In this document: positions 53,209 through 62,288 of the stretch, one piece after another | How the letters are laid out: each line of letters opens with the position of its first letter | How positions within the stretch are numbered: position 1 is the first letter of the stretch | Source of the DNA: a virus | Length of the DNA: 64,000 nucleotides | Virus record (IMG/VR): IMGVR_UViG_3300032323_001214 | Location: 62,001-126,000 of that record | Direction: 5' to 3' (one strand) | Position numbers and translations under genes: made by a program | The notes under the pieces: generated by a model | Told to the model about the DNA's origin: nothing | What the model saw: the letters and a program-made list of their open reading frames with translations, nothing else | Database searches by the model: none

Positions 53209-54362
53209 CACCATATAAAAACTGTTTGGCATTAACAAACAGTATTTTTATTGCCAACGAAGAAAAACCATATCGACCATGTTGTTGGTTTAAAACCTAT
53301 ATTGATGCTACTGATATCACTGATTATAATAATCAACTAGCAGAAATGGATTTGGAATATAATTGTGATTATTGTATTCAACAAGATAAGGGAGGGGGAT
53401 ACAGTTATAGACAAAAATTTATACATGCGGATGAGTTGACAATCACAGCATCGTTTGACAATTTATGTAATTTAAAATGTGTTACCTGTACACCTCACAA
53501 TAGCACACAAATTCTTGCAGAAAAAATAAAGCACGAAACTACATATACTAGTAAATATTTTGCCGAAATTGTCACTAAGCAAGCACCAAAAAAGATAGAT
53601 TTTATTAAAACAATGCTGAATAGTTCGTCATTCAATGACTTACGATTTGATATATTAGGTGGTGAACCATTAATCAATCCTGCTATCTTTGAATTTATTG
53701 ATTGGCTAGCAGAACAACCATATGCTAAAAAAACATCTCTTACTATCACTACAAACGGTACAACATATACAGATAAGATAGTAAAATATATTGACAGTTT
53801 TAAAACTGTTGGAGTGCAATTAAGTATTGATGGTATCGGAGATGAATTTGAATATCTTAGATTTGGTTCTTCTTTTGAAAAACTAGAAAATGTATGCGAT
53901 TCGTTCCATGCACTAACAGATAAGTACACCAACTTTCGTATGGGATGCCATTATACATTGTCCTGGATGAATTGCTTACAATTTGATGAATTTTTTAATT
54001 GGATGCAAACCAGATATCCCAATGTAACAGATATGTATATCAGTAAATTACAGTCACCTAATCAATATTCTATTGAATTACTATCCTTAGCAATGCGGAC
54101 TAAAGTTTATAACGAAGTTATAACTCACTTAAAAAATCCAATGAATGAGGTATATGAAAAGGCCTTGTTCCTGTACAAAGAACACATGTTAACTACTGCG
54201 TATGATAAATTTGATTTAGAACTGTTTAAGCATGGTATTAATACATTATGTGTATCGGATGGTATACGAGGAAATGACCATAGAAAAATTATAAAAAAGT
54301 TTGTTAAGTTCTTGTCATTATACATGCTTCATCCTCATTTGAAGTATATCAATAAAATATAA
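53199..54362 (+). CDS. Radical SAM protein 6, short N-terminal Cys-rich domain; divergent type B
   Basis: 387 aa. Cysteines C9, C28-C29 and C56/C59 (CDYCIQ) lie closer together than in the other members; CNLKCVTC at 90-97; ILGGEPLINP; then ITTNGTTYTDK and LSIDGIGDEFEYLRFG, which fit the later strands of a radical SAM barrel. Overlaps protein 5 by ten bases. It lacks the FPEL-type C-terminal motif. Confidence 0.8.
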   Translation: MDLTPYKNCLALTNSIFIANEEKPYRPCCWFKTYIDATDITDYNNQLAEMDLEYNCDYCIQQDKGGGYSYRQKFIHADELTITASFDNLCNLKCVTCTPHNSTQILAEKIKHETTYTSKYFAEIVTKQAPKKIDFIKTMLNSSSFNDLRFDILGGEPLINPAIFEFIDWLAEQPYAKKTSLTITTNGTTYTDKIVKYIDSFKTVGVQLSIDGIGDEFEYLRFGSSFEKLENVCDSFHALTDKYTNFRMGCHYTLSWMNCLQFDEFFNWMQTRYPNVTDMYISKLQSPNQYSIELLSLAMRTKVYNEVITHLKNPMNEVYEKALFLYKEHMLTTAYDKFDLELFKHGINTLCVSDGIRGNDHRKIIKKFVKFLSLYMLHPHLKYINKI

Positions 54363-54370
54363 AGGTTGTT

Positions 54371-55687
54371 ATGTTGGATAGAAAAATAGAAGATTTACCA
54401 AAAAATTTTTGTAGTGTTGCTTGGTTGCAAATACATACTGAACCTGATGGCAAAGTATTCCCCTGTTGTTATTACAGTCATAAACGTGAACATGATTTAG
54501 GTAATTGGAATCAAGAAAAGATTGGTGATATCTTTCATAATGACAAGTGGAATAATCTTAGAAAAGAGTTTCTAGATGGTAAACGTCCAGATGCATGTGC
54601 TAGATGCTGGAAAGAAGAAGATGCTGGTATTGTTAGTATGCGTAATCGTTTTAATGAACGATATGCCAATTTTCCCGACTACACAAATCAAAATAGCTAT
54701 AATAAATTCAAAGACATTATTAGTTTAAGCAATGAAGATGGCTCAGTTGATGAGGATATAAAATTAGCCACAGTTGATTTGATATTCAACAACTTATGCA
54801 ATATGAAATGTAGGACATGCGGATCAGGACTAAGTACAGCATGGATACCGGATCAAATCAAATTAGGTAGATCAAACAAACCAATATCATTATTGACTAA
54901 TGAAACTATTACTCACATGAAAGATGATTTGGTTGCACTTGTAAACATGGTAGATCCATACACCGAGATACACTTTAGTGGTGGTGAACCCATGATGCAA
55001 GAAGATCATTATTTGTTCCTGCAATTATTATTAGATATGGGTAAGACTAAAGTTAAAATTCGGTACAATACAAATCTAACAACGTACACATTGAAAGATT
55101 ACCATGCATTTGAAATGTTAAGGCATTTTGATTGTGTGTTTATTGTAGGAAGTATTGATGCAATGGGTGCGCAAGGTGAATATATCCGTAAAGGTTTTAA
55201 CTGGGAACATGCGCTTGAGTGGATAAAAACTTGTAAAGAATACTTACCCAATGCTGATTACGGAATCAGTGCTGTATTTGAATTACTGAATGCTTCCGCT
55301 TCAGTTGACTTACATCGTTACATGTGCGAAAATGATTTATTCAAACGTAGTAATGGTTCAAACTTTGGGTTTTATTTAAACACATTGCATGAGCCCGGTT
55401 GGTTAAAAACGACATTGTTGCCACCTGAGGTTAAATTAGAAGTTACTGAAAAAATTAATAAACATATAGCCTGGTTATCAGAAACACAAGAGCATGATAT
55501 GCACTATGATGTATATGTGGATCACTGGAAAAATGCAATCACACTAATGAACGGTGCAGACCATTCTAATTTCATACCTAATTTTTATTATGAAACTAGA
55601 CTATTAGATAAGATTCGTGATGAAAAGTTTGAAGAAGTGTTCCCTGAACTACATGAAAAGATGAAGAAATATGACAAACAAATTTAA
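54371..55687 (+). CDS. Radical SAM protein 7, N-terminal Cys-rich domain; type B
   Basis: 438 aa. C14, C32-C33 and C76/C79 (CARCWK), CNMKCRTC at 143-150, FSGGEPMMQE, and a C-terminal LDKIRDEKFEEVFPEL segment. Preceded by AAAGG and an eight-base gap. The 'EPDGKVFPCC' stretch is like SPASM-type ends, but at the N-terminus. Overlaps the next gene by 17 bases. Confidence 0.8.
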   Translation: MLDRKIEDLPKNFCSVAWLQIHTEPDGKVFPCCYYSHKREHDLGNWNQEKIGDIFHNDKWNNLRKEFLDGKRPDACARCWKEEDAGIVSMRNRFNERYANFPDYTNQNSYNKFKDIISLSNEDGSVDEDIKLATVDLIFNNLCNMKCRTCGSGLSTAWIPDQIKLGRSNKPISLLTNETITHMKDDLVALVNMVDPYTEIHFSGGEPMMQEDHYLFLQLLLDMGKTKVKIRYNTNLTTYTLKDYHAFEMLRHFDCVFIVGSIDAMGAQGEYIRKGFNWEHALEWIKTCKEYLPNADYGISAVFELLNASASVDLHRYMCENDLFKRSNGSNFGFYLNTLHEPGWLKTTLLPPEVKLEVTEKINKHIAWLSETQEHDMHYDVYVDHWKNAITLMNGADHSNFIPNFYYETRLLDKIRDEKFEEVFPELHEKMKKYDKQI

Positions 55688-56984
55688 TCCAGTCGAAATG
55701 GCTAAAAATAGTAAAACATTTTGCATCTTCCCATGGATACAACAATATGTAGGTCCGCCCGGTGACGTGAAACCGTGCTGTGTTTACGACAATCAAGCTG
55801 AGATTGGTAATTTAAAAGAAAATACGTTATCTGAAATTTGGAATAACGATAAGACTAAGCAAATGCGTTTGAATTTTCTTAACGGGGTTGAAGAACCCAG
55901 TTGTAGTATATGCAATCGCCGTGCAGCATTGGGTCATGCCCACAAGAATCAATATAATAAAATGTTCTTTGATCAGGATGAAGAAATTCAGAATATTGTC
56001 GCAAACACAAATCCAGACGGATCATTAGATGACCATAAGTTATATTACATTGACGTTAGGTTTAACAATCTATGTAATCTAAGTTGTCGTAGTTGTGCCC
56101 CTCACTTTAGTACTGGTTGGGTATTGGATCATAGAAAGCTGTATAACACAAAGCGTAAAAGAGATAAAGATGATGGATTTCAGTTTCCAGGTAAAACTGA
56201 AGGTCAAGCATTAGAAGAAATAATCCCACATCTAGCAACAGCAAAAATGATTTACTTTGCAGGTGGAGAACCATTAATTCAAAAAGAACATTACGAGGTT
56301 CTCGAAAAACTTATTGAATTTGGAAATACTGATTTAGAAATTCGCTATAACACAAACTTCAGCAATTTTAAACTGAAGAAATATGACAATATATTAGAGT
56401 ACTGGAAGAAGTTTAGCAACGTTCACGTATATGCTAGCTTGGATGGTAGTCATGAAAAGGGTGAATACTGGCGCAACGGTCTAGATTGGAAACAAGTCAT
56501 AGAGAATCGTAAACAAATGATGGAAGAATGTCCCCATGTTCATTTTATGATATCATATACACTAAGTTGGCCTAATGCACTAAACCTTGTAGAGTTTCAT
56601 AAAGAATGGGCAGAACTAGGATATTTAAAGCCAGAGAATATGTTAGTTAACCCATTAGATACACCACCTTACTATTGTTTAAAAAATATTCCAGATTGGA
56701 AGAAGCGTGAAATTGAAGAAGCGTTGCAAAAGAACATAAACTGGTTAAGATCAATTAACCCTGAATTTGCCATCATAACTCAGTACGAAACTGTAATTAA
56801 ATTTATGTGGGACAAAACTGGACAATACCATTCAGGTATAGATGAAAGCTTGAAAGAATTTAATAAGATTACTACTAAACTAGATGACATTCGTGATCAA
56901 AGTTTCTTTGATGTTTATCCCGAACACATGAATATCAAAAATTATTTAATTCATAACAATTTAAATATGGAGTTTAAGTACTGA
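55671..56984 (+). CDS. Radical SAM protein 8, N-terminal Cys-rich domain; type B
   Basis: 437 aa. C18, C36-C37 (KPCC) and C78/C81 (CSIC), CNLSCRSC at 135-142, FAGGEPLIQK. The C-terminal LDDIRDQSFFDVYPE parallels protein 7, so the pair looks like a tandem duplication. Its stop and the next start overlap by one base. Confidence 0.8.
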   Translation: MTNKFNPVEMAKNSKTFCIFPWIQQYVGPPGDVKPCCVYDNQAEIGNLKENTLSEIWNNDKTKQMRLNFLNGVEEPSCSICNRRAALGHAHKNQYNKMFFDQDEEIQNIVANTNPDGSLDDHKLYYIDVRFNNLCNLSCRSCAPHFSTGWVLDHRKLYNTKRKRDKDDGFQFPGKTEGQALEEIIPHLATAKMIYFAGGEPLIQKEHYEVLEKLIEFGNTDLEIRYNTNFSNFKLKKYDNILEYWKKFSNVHVYASLDGSHEKGEYWRNGLDWKQVIENRKQMMEECPHVHFMISYTLSWPNALNLVEFHKEWAELGYLKPENMLVNPLDTPPYYCLKNIPDWKKREIEEALQKNINWLRSINPEFAIITQYETVIKFMWDKTGQYHSGIDESLKEFNKITTKLDDIRDQSFFDVYPEHMNIKNYLIHNNLNMEFKY

Positions 56985-58237
56985 TGGACGAAAAGAAATT
57001 ATTTAAGATACGAGATGAAACAAGCAAAACTTTTTGTCTAGCAAAATTTCACGAAGCAAGTATCTGGGTGTACTCGGGTAAGATTGCTAGTTGCCACTAT
57101 ACCCCTTTCATTCAAGTAGGTAACACAGTAGATACATTTTATAACCCTGCAGAGAAGCGTGAACAACAAAAGCGTATGCTTGCAGGAGAACAACCGCCTG
57201 CATGTGATAGTTGCTGGCGCTATGAAAATCTAGGATTGCAAAGTGATAGGACACGTAAGAGTTTAAGTTTCACTGACCATTTAAACAAAGAAGATTATAA
57301 GAATCCTAACTATGTATTCAAGCCCAAAGCATTAGAACTAGCATTCCAGAATACATGTAACTTAGCTTGTAGCTATTGTAGCCCTCAATTTAGTACAAGC
57401 TGGATGAACGATATCAGAGTGAATGGTGTTTATCAAAGTATCATCACTGATGACCGCAGACACTATCAAAAAGATATCAACGAAATTAATGAGATGATTG
57501 ACCCTCCTGACATGACATTGTTCTGGGAGTGGTTCGAAAGTGTTGCTACTAGTTTAGAATCTATCCGGGTTTCAGGCGGAGAGCCATTAATGCATGAGGA
57601 AGTTTTTCGTGTGTTTGAAATGATGACAGAGATAAACCCAAACATTGAATGCGTTATACACAGCAACCTCTGTCAGAAGCCGGTAATCATGGATAGATTC
57701 TTTGATAAGATTAGTGGATTGTCTAATCTACGTATGAATATTAGTAATGAATCTGCAGGTGAGACTGCTGAATTTGTGCGTGAGGGTATGATATATTCTG
57801 AATGGTTAGAGAATATTGAACGATTAGCAAACAGTACAGTCAAAGAGTTTAGCATAAGCACAACTGTGAGTGCAATTGCACTGCAATCACTTGACCAAAT
57901 GTATTTGGACATTATTGATATACGCAATCGTTCTAAAGTAAAACCTTATATCTCTATCAATATGGTAGATAAACCAGATTTTCAAGGCTTTGCTTGCTTA
58001 ACACGTGCAGAGCGTGACTTCTATATCAATAAATATACTAAGTTTTACGATTCAATTAAAGATGAATTGTTATCGGTAGAGCATGAGCATTGCAATAGAT
58101 TATTAAAATTTTTAGATGAAGGTTTTATAAAAGAAACACAACCTGCCCTTCGTAAAGATAGTGACATGTTCTTTGAACAATACACTAAGCGTAGAAATAA
58201 ACCAGACAATTTAGCAAAATATATAGGATTAAAATAA
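56984..58237 (+). CDS. Radical SAM protein 9, N-terminal Cys-rich domain; type A
   Basis: 417 aa. C18 (FCLAKF), C37 (SCHY), C74/C77 (CDSCWR), CNLACSYC at 125-132, VSGGEPLMHE, and a degenerate C-terminal FEQYTKRRNKPDN tail. The 'AKF/ASIWVYSG' start and FWEWFESVATSLESIRVSGG segment relate it to proteins 1, 2 and 5. The start overlaps the previous stop by one base. Confidence 0.8.
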   Translation: MDEKKLFKIRDETSKTFCLAKFHEASIWVYSGKIASCHYTPFIQVGNTVDTFYNPAEKREQQKRMLAGEQPPACDSCWRYENLGLQSDRTRKSLSFTDHLNKEDYKNPNYVFKPKALELAFQNTCNLACSYCSPQFSTSWMNDIRVNGVYQSIITDDRRHYQKDINEINEMIDPPDMTLFWEWFESVATSLESIRVSGGEPLMHEEVFRVFEMMTEINPNIECVIHSNLCQKPVIMDRFFDKISGLSNLRMNISNESAGETAEFVREGMIYSEWLENIERLANSTVKEFSISTTVSAIALQSLDQMYLDIIDIRNRSKVKPYISINMVDKPDFQGFACLTRAERDFYINKYTKFYDSIKDELLSVEHEHCNRLLKFLDEGFIKETQPALRKDSDMFFEQYTKRRNKPDNLAKYIGLK

Positions 58238-59412
58238 TGGAAGAACAAATGTATGATATAGATTGTGTAAAAAGATTACACATTGAGTTATCAAGTAGAT
58301 GCAATGCTAGCTGTCCTGCATGTAGTAGAAACCACAGTGGCGGTCCAGTAGCAGAAGATTTGGAATTAACTGAATTATCAATTGGTGATATCAAACGTAT
58401 GGTTCCTGTAGAGATTGCAAGAAATATAAAAAGTATAAATTTTTGTGGTAATGTAGGCGATCCGGGTATGGCACCTGATCTACTAGAAATTATACAATAT
58501 TTCAGAGAACATTCACCTAAGGTTGTACAACAAATAAGAACAAACGGCGGGATGCGTAATCCAGAGTTCTGGACTAAATTAGGTAATTTCTTTGCAAGTC
58601 AAGCAGATCCTAAAAATAAGTTTTTGTTTAATCTAGCAGGAGTGGTATTCAGTGTCGACGGGTTAGAAGATACTAATCACATTTATCGTAGGGGCGTCAA
58701 GTGGGATAAACTGATAGCTAACATGAGAGCATACAGTGCCACAGGTGCATACGCTATATGGGAATGGTTAGTGTTTGAACATAACCAACATCAAATTGAA
58801 GAAGCTAAAGCACTTGCAAAAGAATTAAATTTTCAATTTGTTGTAAAAAATCCATTAGGTTTTGGTGAATATGATGGTAAAGCTAAAGGTTTATCAGTAT
58901 ATAACAAAGAGGGCGAATATGAATATTCTATTTGGCCTGCTAACCACACGGGCCCTAAATTAGGACCTAATTTTGGTCAGAAAGTAGATTTTACTAAGAT
59001 GGTTAAAACTATACCTATCATAAATGAGTTTAGTAAAGAATTAGAAAAAACATCTACAATAAAGTGTAAATCTATTGAGCGCCAAGAGTCACAAGAAGTG
59101 TACATTTCTGCTACAGGATATATGTTACCTTGTTGTTTTTTAGGAGGCGTGTTCGGTCAATTTAATTCTTCATACTCTAGATATCAATTTAACACAATGA
59201 TTAACGATTATGGATTGGATGTATTTAATTTAAATAAACGTTCGATGCTAGAGATAATTAAGGGTCCTGAATTTTCAAAATTCTTTTTAAATGGATGGAA
59301 AGCAGATACTATTGAAAATGGTAAATTATTATTTTGTTTGGAAACATGCGGGAATAAATCTGCTATGGATAATTTATATACTACTAAAACAATTACAAAG
59401 GAAGCACAATAA
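58237..59412 (+). CDS. Radical SAM protein 10 with C-terminal SPASM-like domain (no N-terminal domain)
   Basis: 391 aa and built differently from its neighbours. The radical SAM motif CNASCPAC is at residues 22-29, right at the N-terminus. The GGEP position is replaced by FCGNVGDPG. The C-terminal part has C277, the pair C299-C300 (MLPCC) and C367/C371 (CLETCG), the arrangement of a SPASM/twitch auxiliary-cluster domain. SPASM proteins include peptide-modifying enzymes, so this member could act on a protein or peptide. One-base overlaps on both sides place it within the same polycistron. Confidence 0.8.
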   Translation: MEEQMYDIDCVKRLHIELSSRCNASCPACSRNHSGGPVAEDLELTELSIGDIKRMVPVEIARNIKSINFCGNVGDPGMAPDLLEIIQYFREHSPKVVQQIRTNGGMRNPEFWTKLGNFFASQADPKNKFLFNLAGVVFSVDGLEDTNHIYRRGVKWDKLIANMRAYSATGAYAIWEWLVFEHNQHQIEEAKALAKELNFQFVVKNPLGFGEYDGKAKGLSVYNKEGEYEYSIWPANHTGPKLGPNFGQKVDFTKMVKTIPIINEFSKELEKTSTIKCKSIERQESQEVYISATGYMLPCCFLGGVFGQFNSSYSRYQFNTMINDYGLDVFNLNKRSMLEIIKGPEFSKFFLNGWKADTIENGKLLFCLETCGNKSAMDNLYTTKTITKEAQ

Positions 59413-60143
59413 TGAGAATAGGTGTATTTGGTGATAGTTTTGCGGATAGAACCGCCTACAATCCAGAGAGTAATATCACAGAAGATGAATCTTGGATTGC
59501 TGACATGGAGAATGCCGGTCATAAAATAACTACATATGGTAAAACTGGATCTTCTACTTGGTATTCCTTTCAACAATTTTTAGCTCACCATGAACAGTTT
59601 GACCATATTGTATTTTGCTACTCATCGTTGCATAGAATACATCACTTGCCAGAAGGTCTTGAAGATTTGAGTTTCTTAACAACACCGGATGAGTTGTATG
59701 CATTAAGAAGAAATAAAAATTTATCTAAACAACAAGAATTAGAAATGGTTAGAATATTAACTGGACATATCCCCAATATATCATCGCCGTTCGATGTTTG
59801 GGTAAAACAAAAAATATTTGATGATGTAAACTTATTGTGTTATAGTAATAATATCAAACTTGTAAATCTACTTACGTTCGATGATAGAAAAGATAAAAAT
59901 CTCAACATGTCCTTAGAATCAAGACACGGGGACTGTTTGTATAATTTGTTCAATGTAAGTAAGAAGGAATTACCATCGATGGGTGAAGTAGATAACAGAT
60001 GGTGTCATTTATCTAAAGAAAACAACACGATACTGTCCGGTATTATATTTGATTCACTAGTTAGTAACGATAAAAATATTATTGATTTGTATAAACACAA
60101 TGGATTTATATATAGTAAAGAAATTACTGCGAGATATGAATGA
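59412..60143 (+). CDS. SGNH/GDSL hydrolase-like protein 1
   Basis: 243 aa. Block I is IGVFGDSFAD (S9 as nucleophile), GKTGSSTWYS around residue 40 resembles the block II Gly region, and DNRWCHLSKENN near residue 200 could supply the Asp-His pair. The block III Asn is unclear (HIVFCYSS). SGNH proteins add or remove O-acyl groups on sugars. Cytoplasmic: no signal peptide. One-base overlap upstream, ATGA overlap downstream. Confidence 0.6.
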   Translation: MRIGVFGDSFADRTAYNPESNITEDESWIADMENAGHKITTYGKTGSSTWYSFQQFLAHHEQFDHIVFCYSSLHRIHHLPEGLEDLSFLTTPDELYALRRNKNLSKQQELEMVRILTGHIPNISSPFDVWVKQKIFDDVNLLCYSNNIKLVNLLTFDDRKDKNLNMSLESRHGDCLYNLFNVSKKELPSMGEVDNRWCHLSKENNTILSGIIFDSLVSNDKNIIDLYKHNGFIYSKEITARYE

Positions 60144-60889
60144 GCACAATTGGTAGAATAGTAATATTGGGAGATAGTTACACATTTGGTCATGGATGTT
60201 CAGATAGAGAATATTACTATGATCAAAAATTGCAAAGCTTTGTAGGTGATTATAAACCATTTGAAAACAGAATTCCTAGTAAGTTTTGCTGGGCAACATT
60301 ATTACAACAACAATATCCAAACATTGAAGTAGTTAATCTATCGGTACCCGGACATACTAGTCAGGGTATGTTTAGAGACTTGACAAACTATTACTATGAC
60401 AATGAATATTCACCTAATGATATGATAATGTTTAATGGAACATTCTCTAACAGAATCGAAATAGCATTGGGAGATAGTCCAGAAGTTACTGTCCCGTGGG
60501 TTATGGGATGGGATAAGCAATCATATGATGAAGGTAAAATGCAATATAATATTGCTAAAAAAATGTATATAACACATTTGTTCAATGATGATATAGGTTA
60601 TAATCTCTCAATTACCGGACTAATGGCAGCGTATGCATTTGCTCATTCACGCAACTTAAAATTCTTATGGAGTTTACCTACATATGACTATTCAGCTAAA
60701 GTATTACACAATATATTACCGTCGATGAAAAGCACTAATATTTCTGAGATAGTTAATTATGATTATTCAGGGAAACTGGATTTAAAATTTAATGAAACGT
60801 GTGTTGCATCTGATTTTCATATTAATGACAAGGGTCATGCTATATATTTTGAAAGAGAAATATTACCTGCGATACAACGCCTTCTATAA
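60140..60889 (+). CDS. SGNH/GDSL hydrolase-like protein 2
   Basis: 249 aa with clearer blocks: VILGDSYTFGHG (S13), VVNLSVPGHTSQGMFRD (Gly block), MIMFNGTFSNR (Asn block) and SDFHINDKGH (D225, H227 and H233 region). The middle is hydrophobic-poor and soluble. It is a relative of the proteins before it and after the peptide gene. Its stop codon lies inside an exact TATAAATA (60885-60892). Confidence 0.7.
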   Translation: MSTIGRIVILGDSYTFGHGCSDREYYYDQKLQSFVGDYKPFENRIPSKFCWATLLQQQYPNIEVVNLSVPGHTSQGMFRDLTNYYYDNEYSPNDMIMFNGTFSNRIEIALGDSPEVTVPWVMGWDKQSYDEGKMQYNIAKKMYITHLFNDDIGYNLSITGLMAAYAFAHSRNLKFLWSLPTYDYSAKVLHNILPSMKSTNISEIVNYDYSGKLDLKFNETCVASDFHINDKGHAIYFEREILPAIQRLL

Positions 60890-60892
60890 ATA
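60885..60892 (+). promoter_or_regulatory. TATAAATA octamer before radical SAM protein 11 (possible late promoter)
   Basis: Exact late octamer overlapping the stop codon of the SGNH gene. At T4 spacing, transcription would begin at about 60898, the next ATG itself, giving a leaderless message; no Shine-Dalgarno is visible. In AT-rich coding DNA a chance match is possible. Confidence 0.35.
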
Positions 60893-60897
60893 GCTTA

Positions 60898-62184
60898 ATG
60901 CAAAAAACTTTCCCTATACAAAATGACGCCGCCTGTTTATATAAATGGGCATGGAGCACAGTCTTCTTAAGCAGAGGAACTACTGCAAGTTGTCATCGTG
61001 GTTATCATTGGCGATTAAATGAAGATAACTTCATGGATTTTCACAATCATCCAGGTAAATTAAGTGACCGAGAGAAAATGGCTAACGGTGACTGGCCTAG
61101 TAATGGATGTGAGTACTGCCGCGATGTAGAAAAAGCCGGCGGGGTAAGTGATAGGGTAGGATTTGTCAATAATTCAATTGAATTACTTCCTCCTGAGATG
61201 AAAGATTTACAAGTTCGTGCATATGAGTATGACAACATTCCATTGAGTGTGAGTCCTACACTACTTGAAGTTTACTTCAATAACGTATGCAACCAATCAT
61301 GTGTTTATTGTACTCCGGGTTTTAGTAGTCAAATTGAACAAGAAGTTCGTAAGTATGGACCAATAGATTTTAACAAAGATTACAGTAACTGGCGCCCTGA
61401 TACAAAATATGAATTATATAAAGAGAAGTTTTGGGAGTGGATGGAAAAGCATTCTCATTCATTACAGATTCTTCAAGTATTAGGAGGTGAACCACTATAT
61501 CAAAAAGAGTTTGAACAATGTTTAGACTTCTTTGATAAAAATCCTAGACCTAATCTAATATATAGAACGTTTAGTAACTTAAAGCATGACCCTGCAAAGT
61601 TCAAGGAAAAGATACAACGTGTGCAAAATTTGATTGACCAGGGAAAATTAAAACAAATGGAATTTGTTTGTAGTATCGATTGCTGGGGACCTGAGATTGA
61701 ATATGTGCGTGATGGTTTGATATTAGAAGATTGGGAAAACAATATTGATACGTTAGTAGATACCCCCGGAGTGTCTATTAATATTCATGCTACTCTCACT
61801 GCATTGACACTACCTACTTTGTATCAATTGATTGAGAAAACTGTATCATGGCAACGTCCTGATAAGTATGTGGGTATAAATTGGAATACAGTAGTAAGTC
61901 CTACTCCGTTTAATCCATACCATTTTGGTGAGCATTTGTCCCCTTTTATTGATACAGCCATAGAAACATTACAAAAGTTTCCTGACTTTACGGAATCTAG
62001 TAATTTACAAAAACATCTGCACGGTATTAAACAGCAGTTGATAAGTACTCCTGTTAATAAAGCAGAAGTTGCTAATTTAGTAGGTTTTTTAGATGAAATA
62101 GATAGACGTAGAAATCGAAATTGGAGGAAGGTATTTCCACAAATCGAACAAATAGTAAATACTATTAACACAGGAGAATTATAA
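60898..62184 (+). CDS. Radical SAM protein 11, N-terminal Cys-rich domain; type A
   Basis: 428 aa. C13, C32 (SCHRGYHW), C71/C74 (GCEYCRD), CNQSCVYC at 131-138, VLGGEPLYQK and a C-terminal LDEIDRRRNRNWRKVFPQI tail. It is separated from the other ten by two SGNH genes, so the type A enzyme and SGNH steps are interleaved. No ribosome-binding site precedes its ATG. It ends in TAATG overlap with the small peptide gene. Confidence 0.8.
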   Translation: MQKTFPIQNDAACLYKWAWSTVFLSRGTTASCHRGYHWRLNEDNFMDFHNHPGKLSDREKMANGDWPSNGCEYCRDVEKAGGVSDRVGFVNNSIELLPPEMKDLQVRAYEYDNIPLSVSPTLLEVYFNNVCNQSCVYCTPGFSSQIEQEVRKYGPIDFNKDYSNWRPDTKYELYKEKFWEWMEKHSHSLQILQVLGGEPLYQKEFEQCLDFFDKNPRPNLIYRTFSNLKHDPAKFKEKIQRVQNLIDQGKLKQMEFVCSIDCWGPEIEYVRDGLILEDWENNIDTLVDTPGVSINIHATLTALTLPTLYQLIEKTVSWQRPDKYVGINWNTVVSPTPFNPYHFGEHLSPFIDTAIETLQKFPDFTESSNLQKHLHGIKQQLISTPVNKAEVANLVGFLDEIDRRRNRNWRKVFPQIEQIVNTINTGEL

Positions 62185-62288
62185 TGTTTAAATGGATTAA
62201 AAATTTATACCACACTATTAAAGCAGAGATACGTTATAGAAAACGTATCAAAGAACTACGTAAACGTGACCCCTTCATTTATAAATGA
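62184..62288 (+). CDS. 34-aa basic peptide gene
   Basis: 34 residues, MFKWIKNLYHTIKAEIRYR then KRIKELRKRDPFIYK: highly basic, amphipathic helix with an aromatic C-terminal end. Both neighbours overlap it (TAATG upstream, ATGA downstream), and GGAGAATTATA precedes the ATG, so it is almost certainly translated. Its position between a radical SAM and an SGNH gene makes it a possible substrate or docking peptide, but it lacks a Gly-Gly leader or core-type repeats. No function can be assigned. Confidence 0.6.
   Translation: MFKWIKNLYHTIKAEIRYRKRIKELRKRDPFIYK

Noticed and set aside
53495-53932. 145-codon minus-strand frame inside radical SAM gene 6
   Set aside because: Antisense to a clearly conserved radical SAM barrel; no start signal and no domain.
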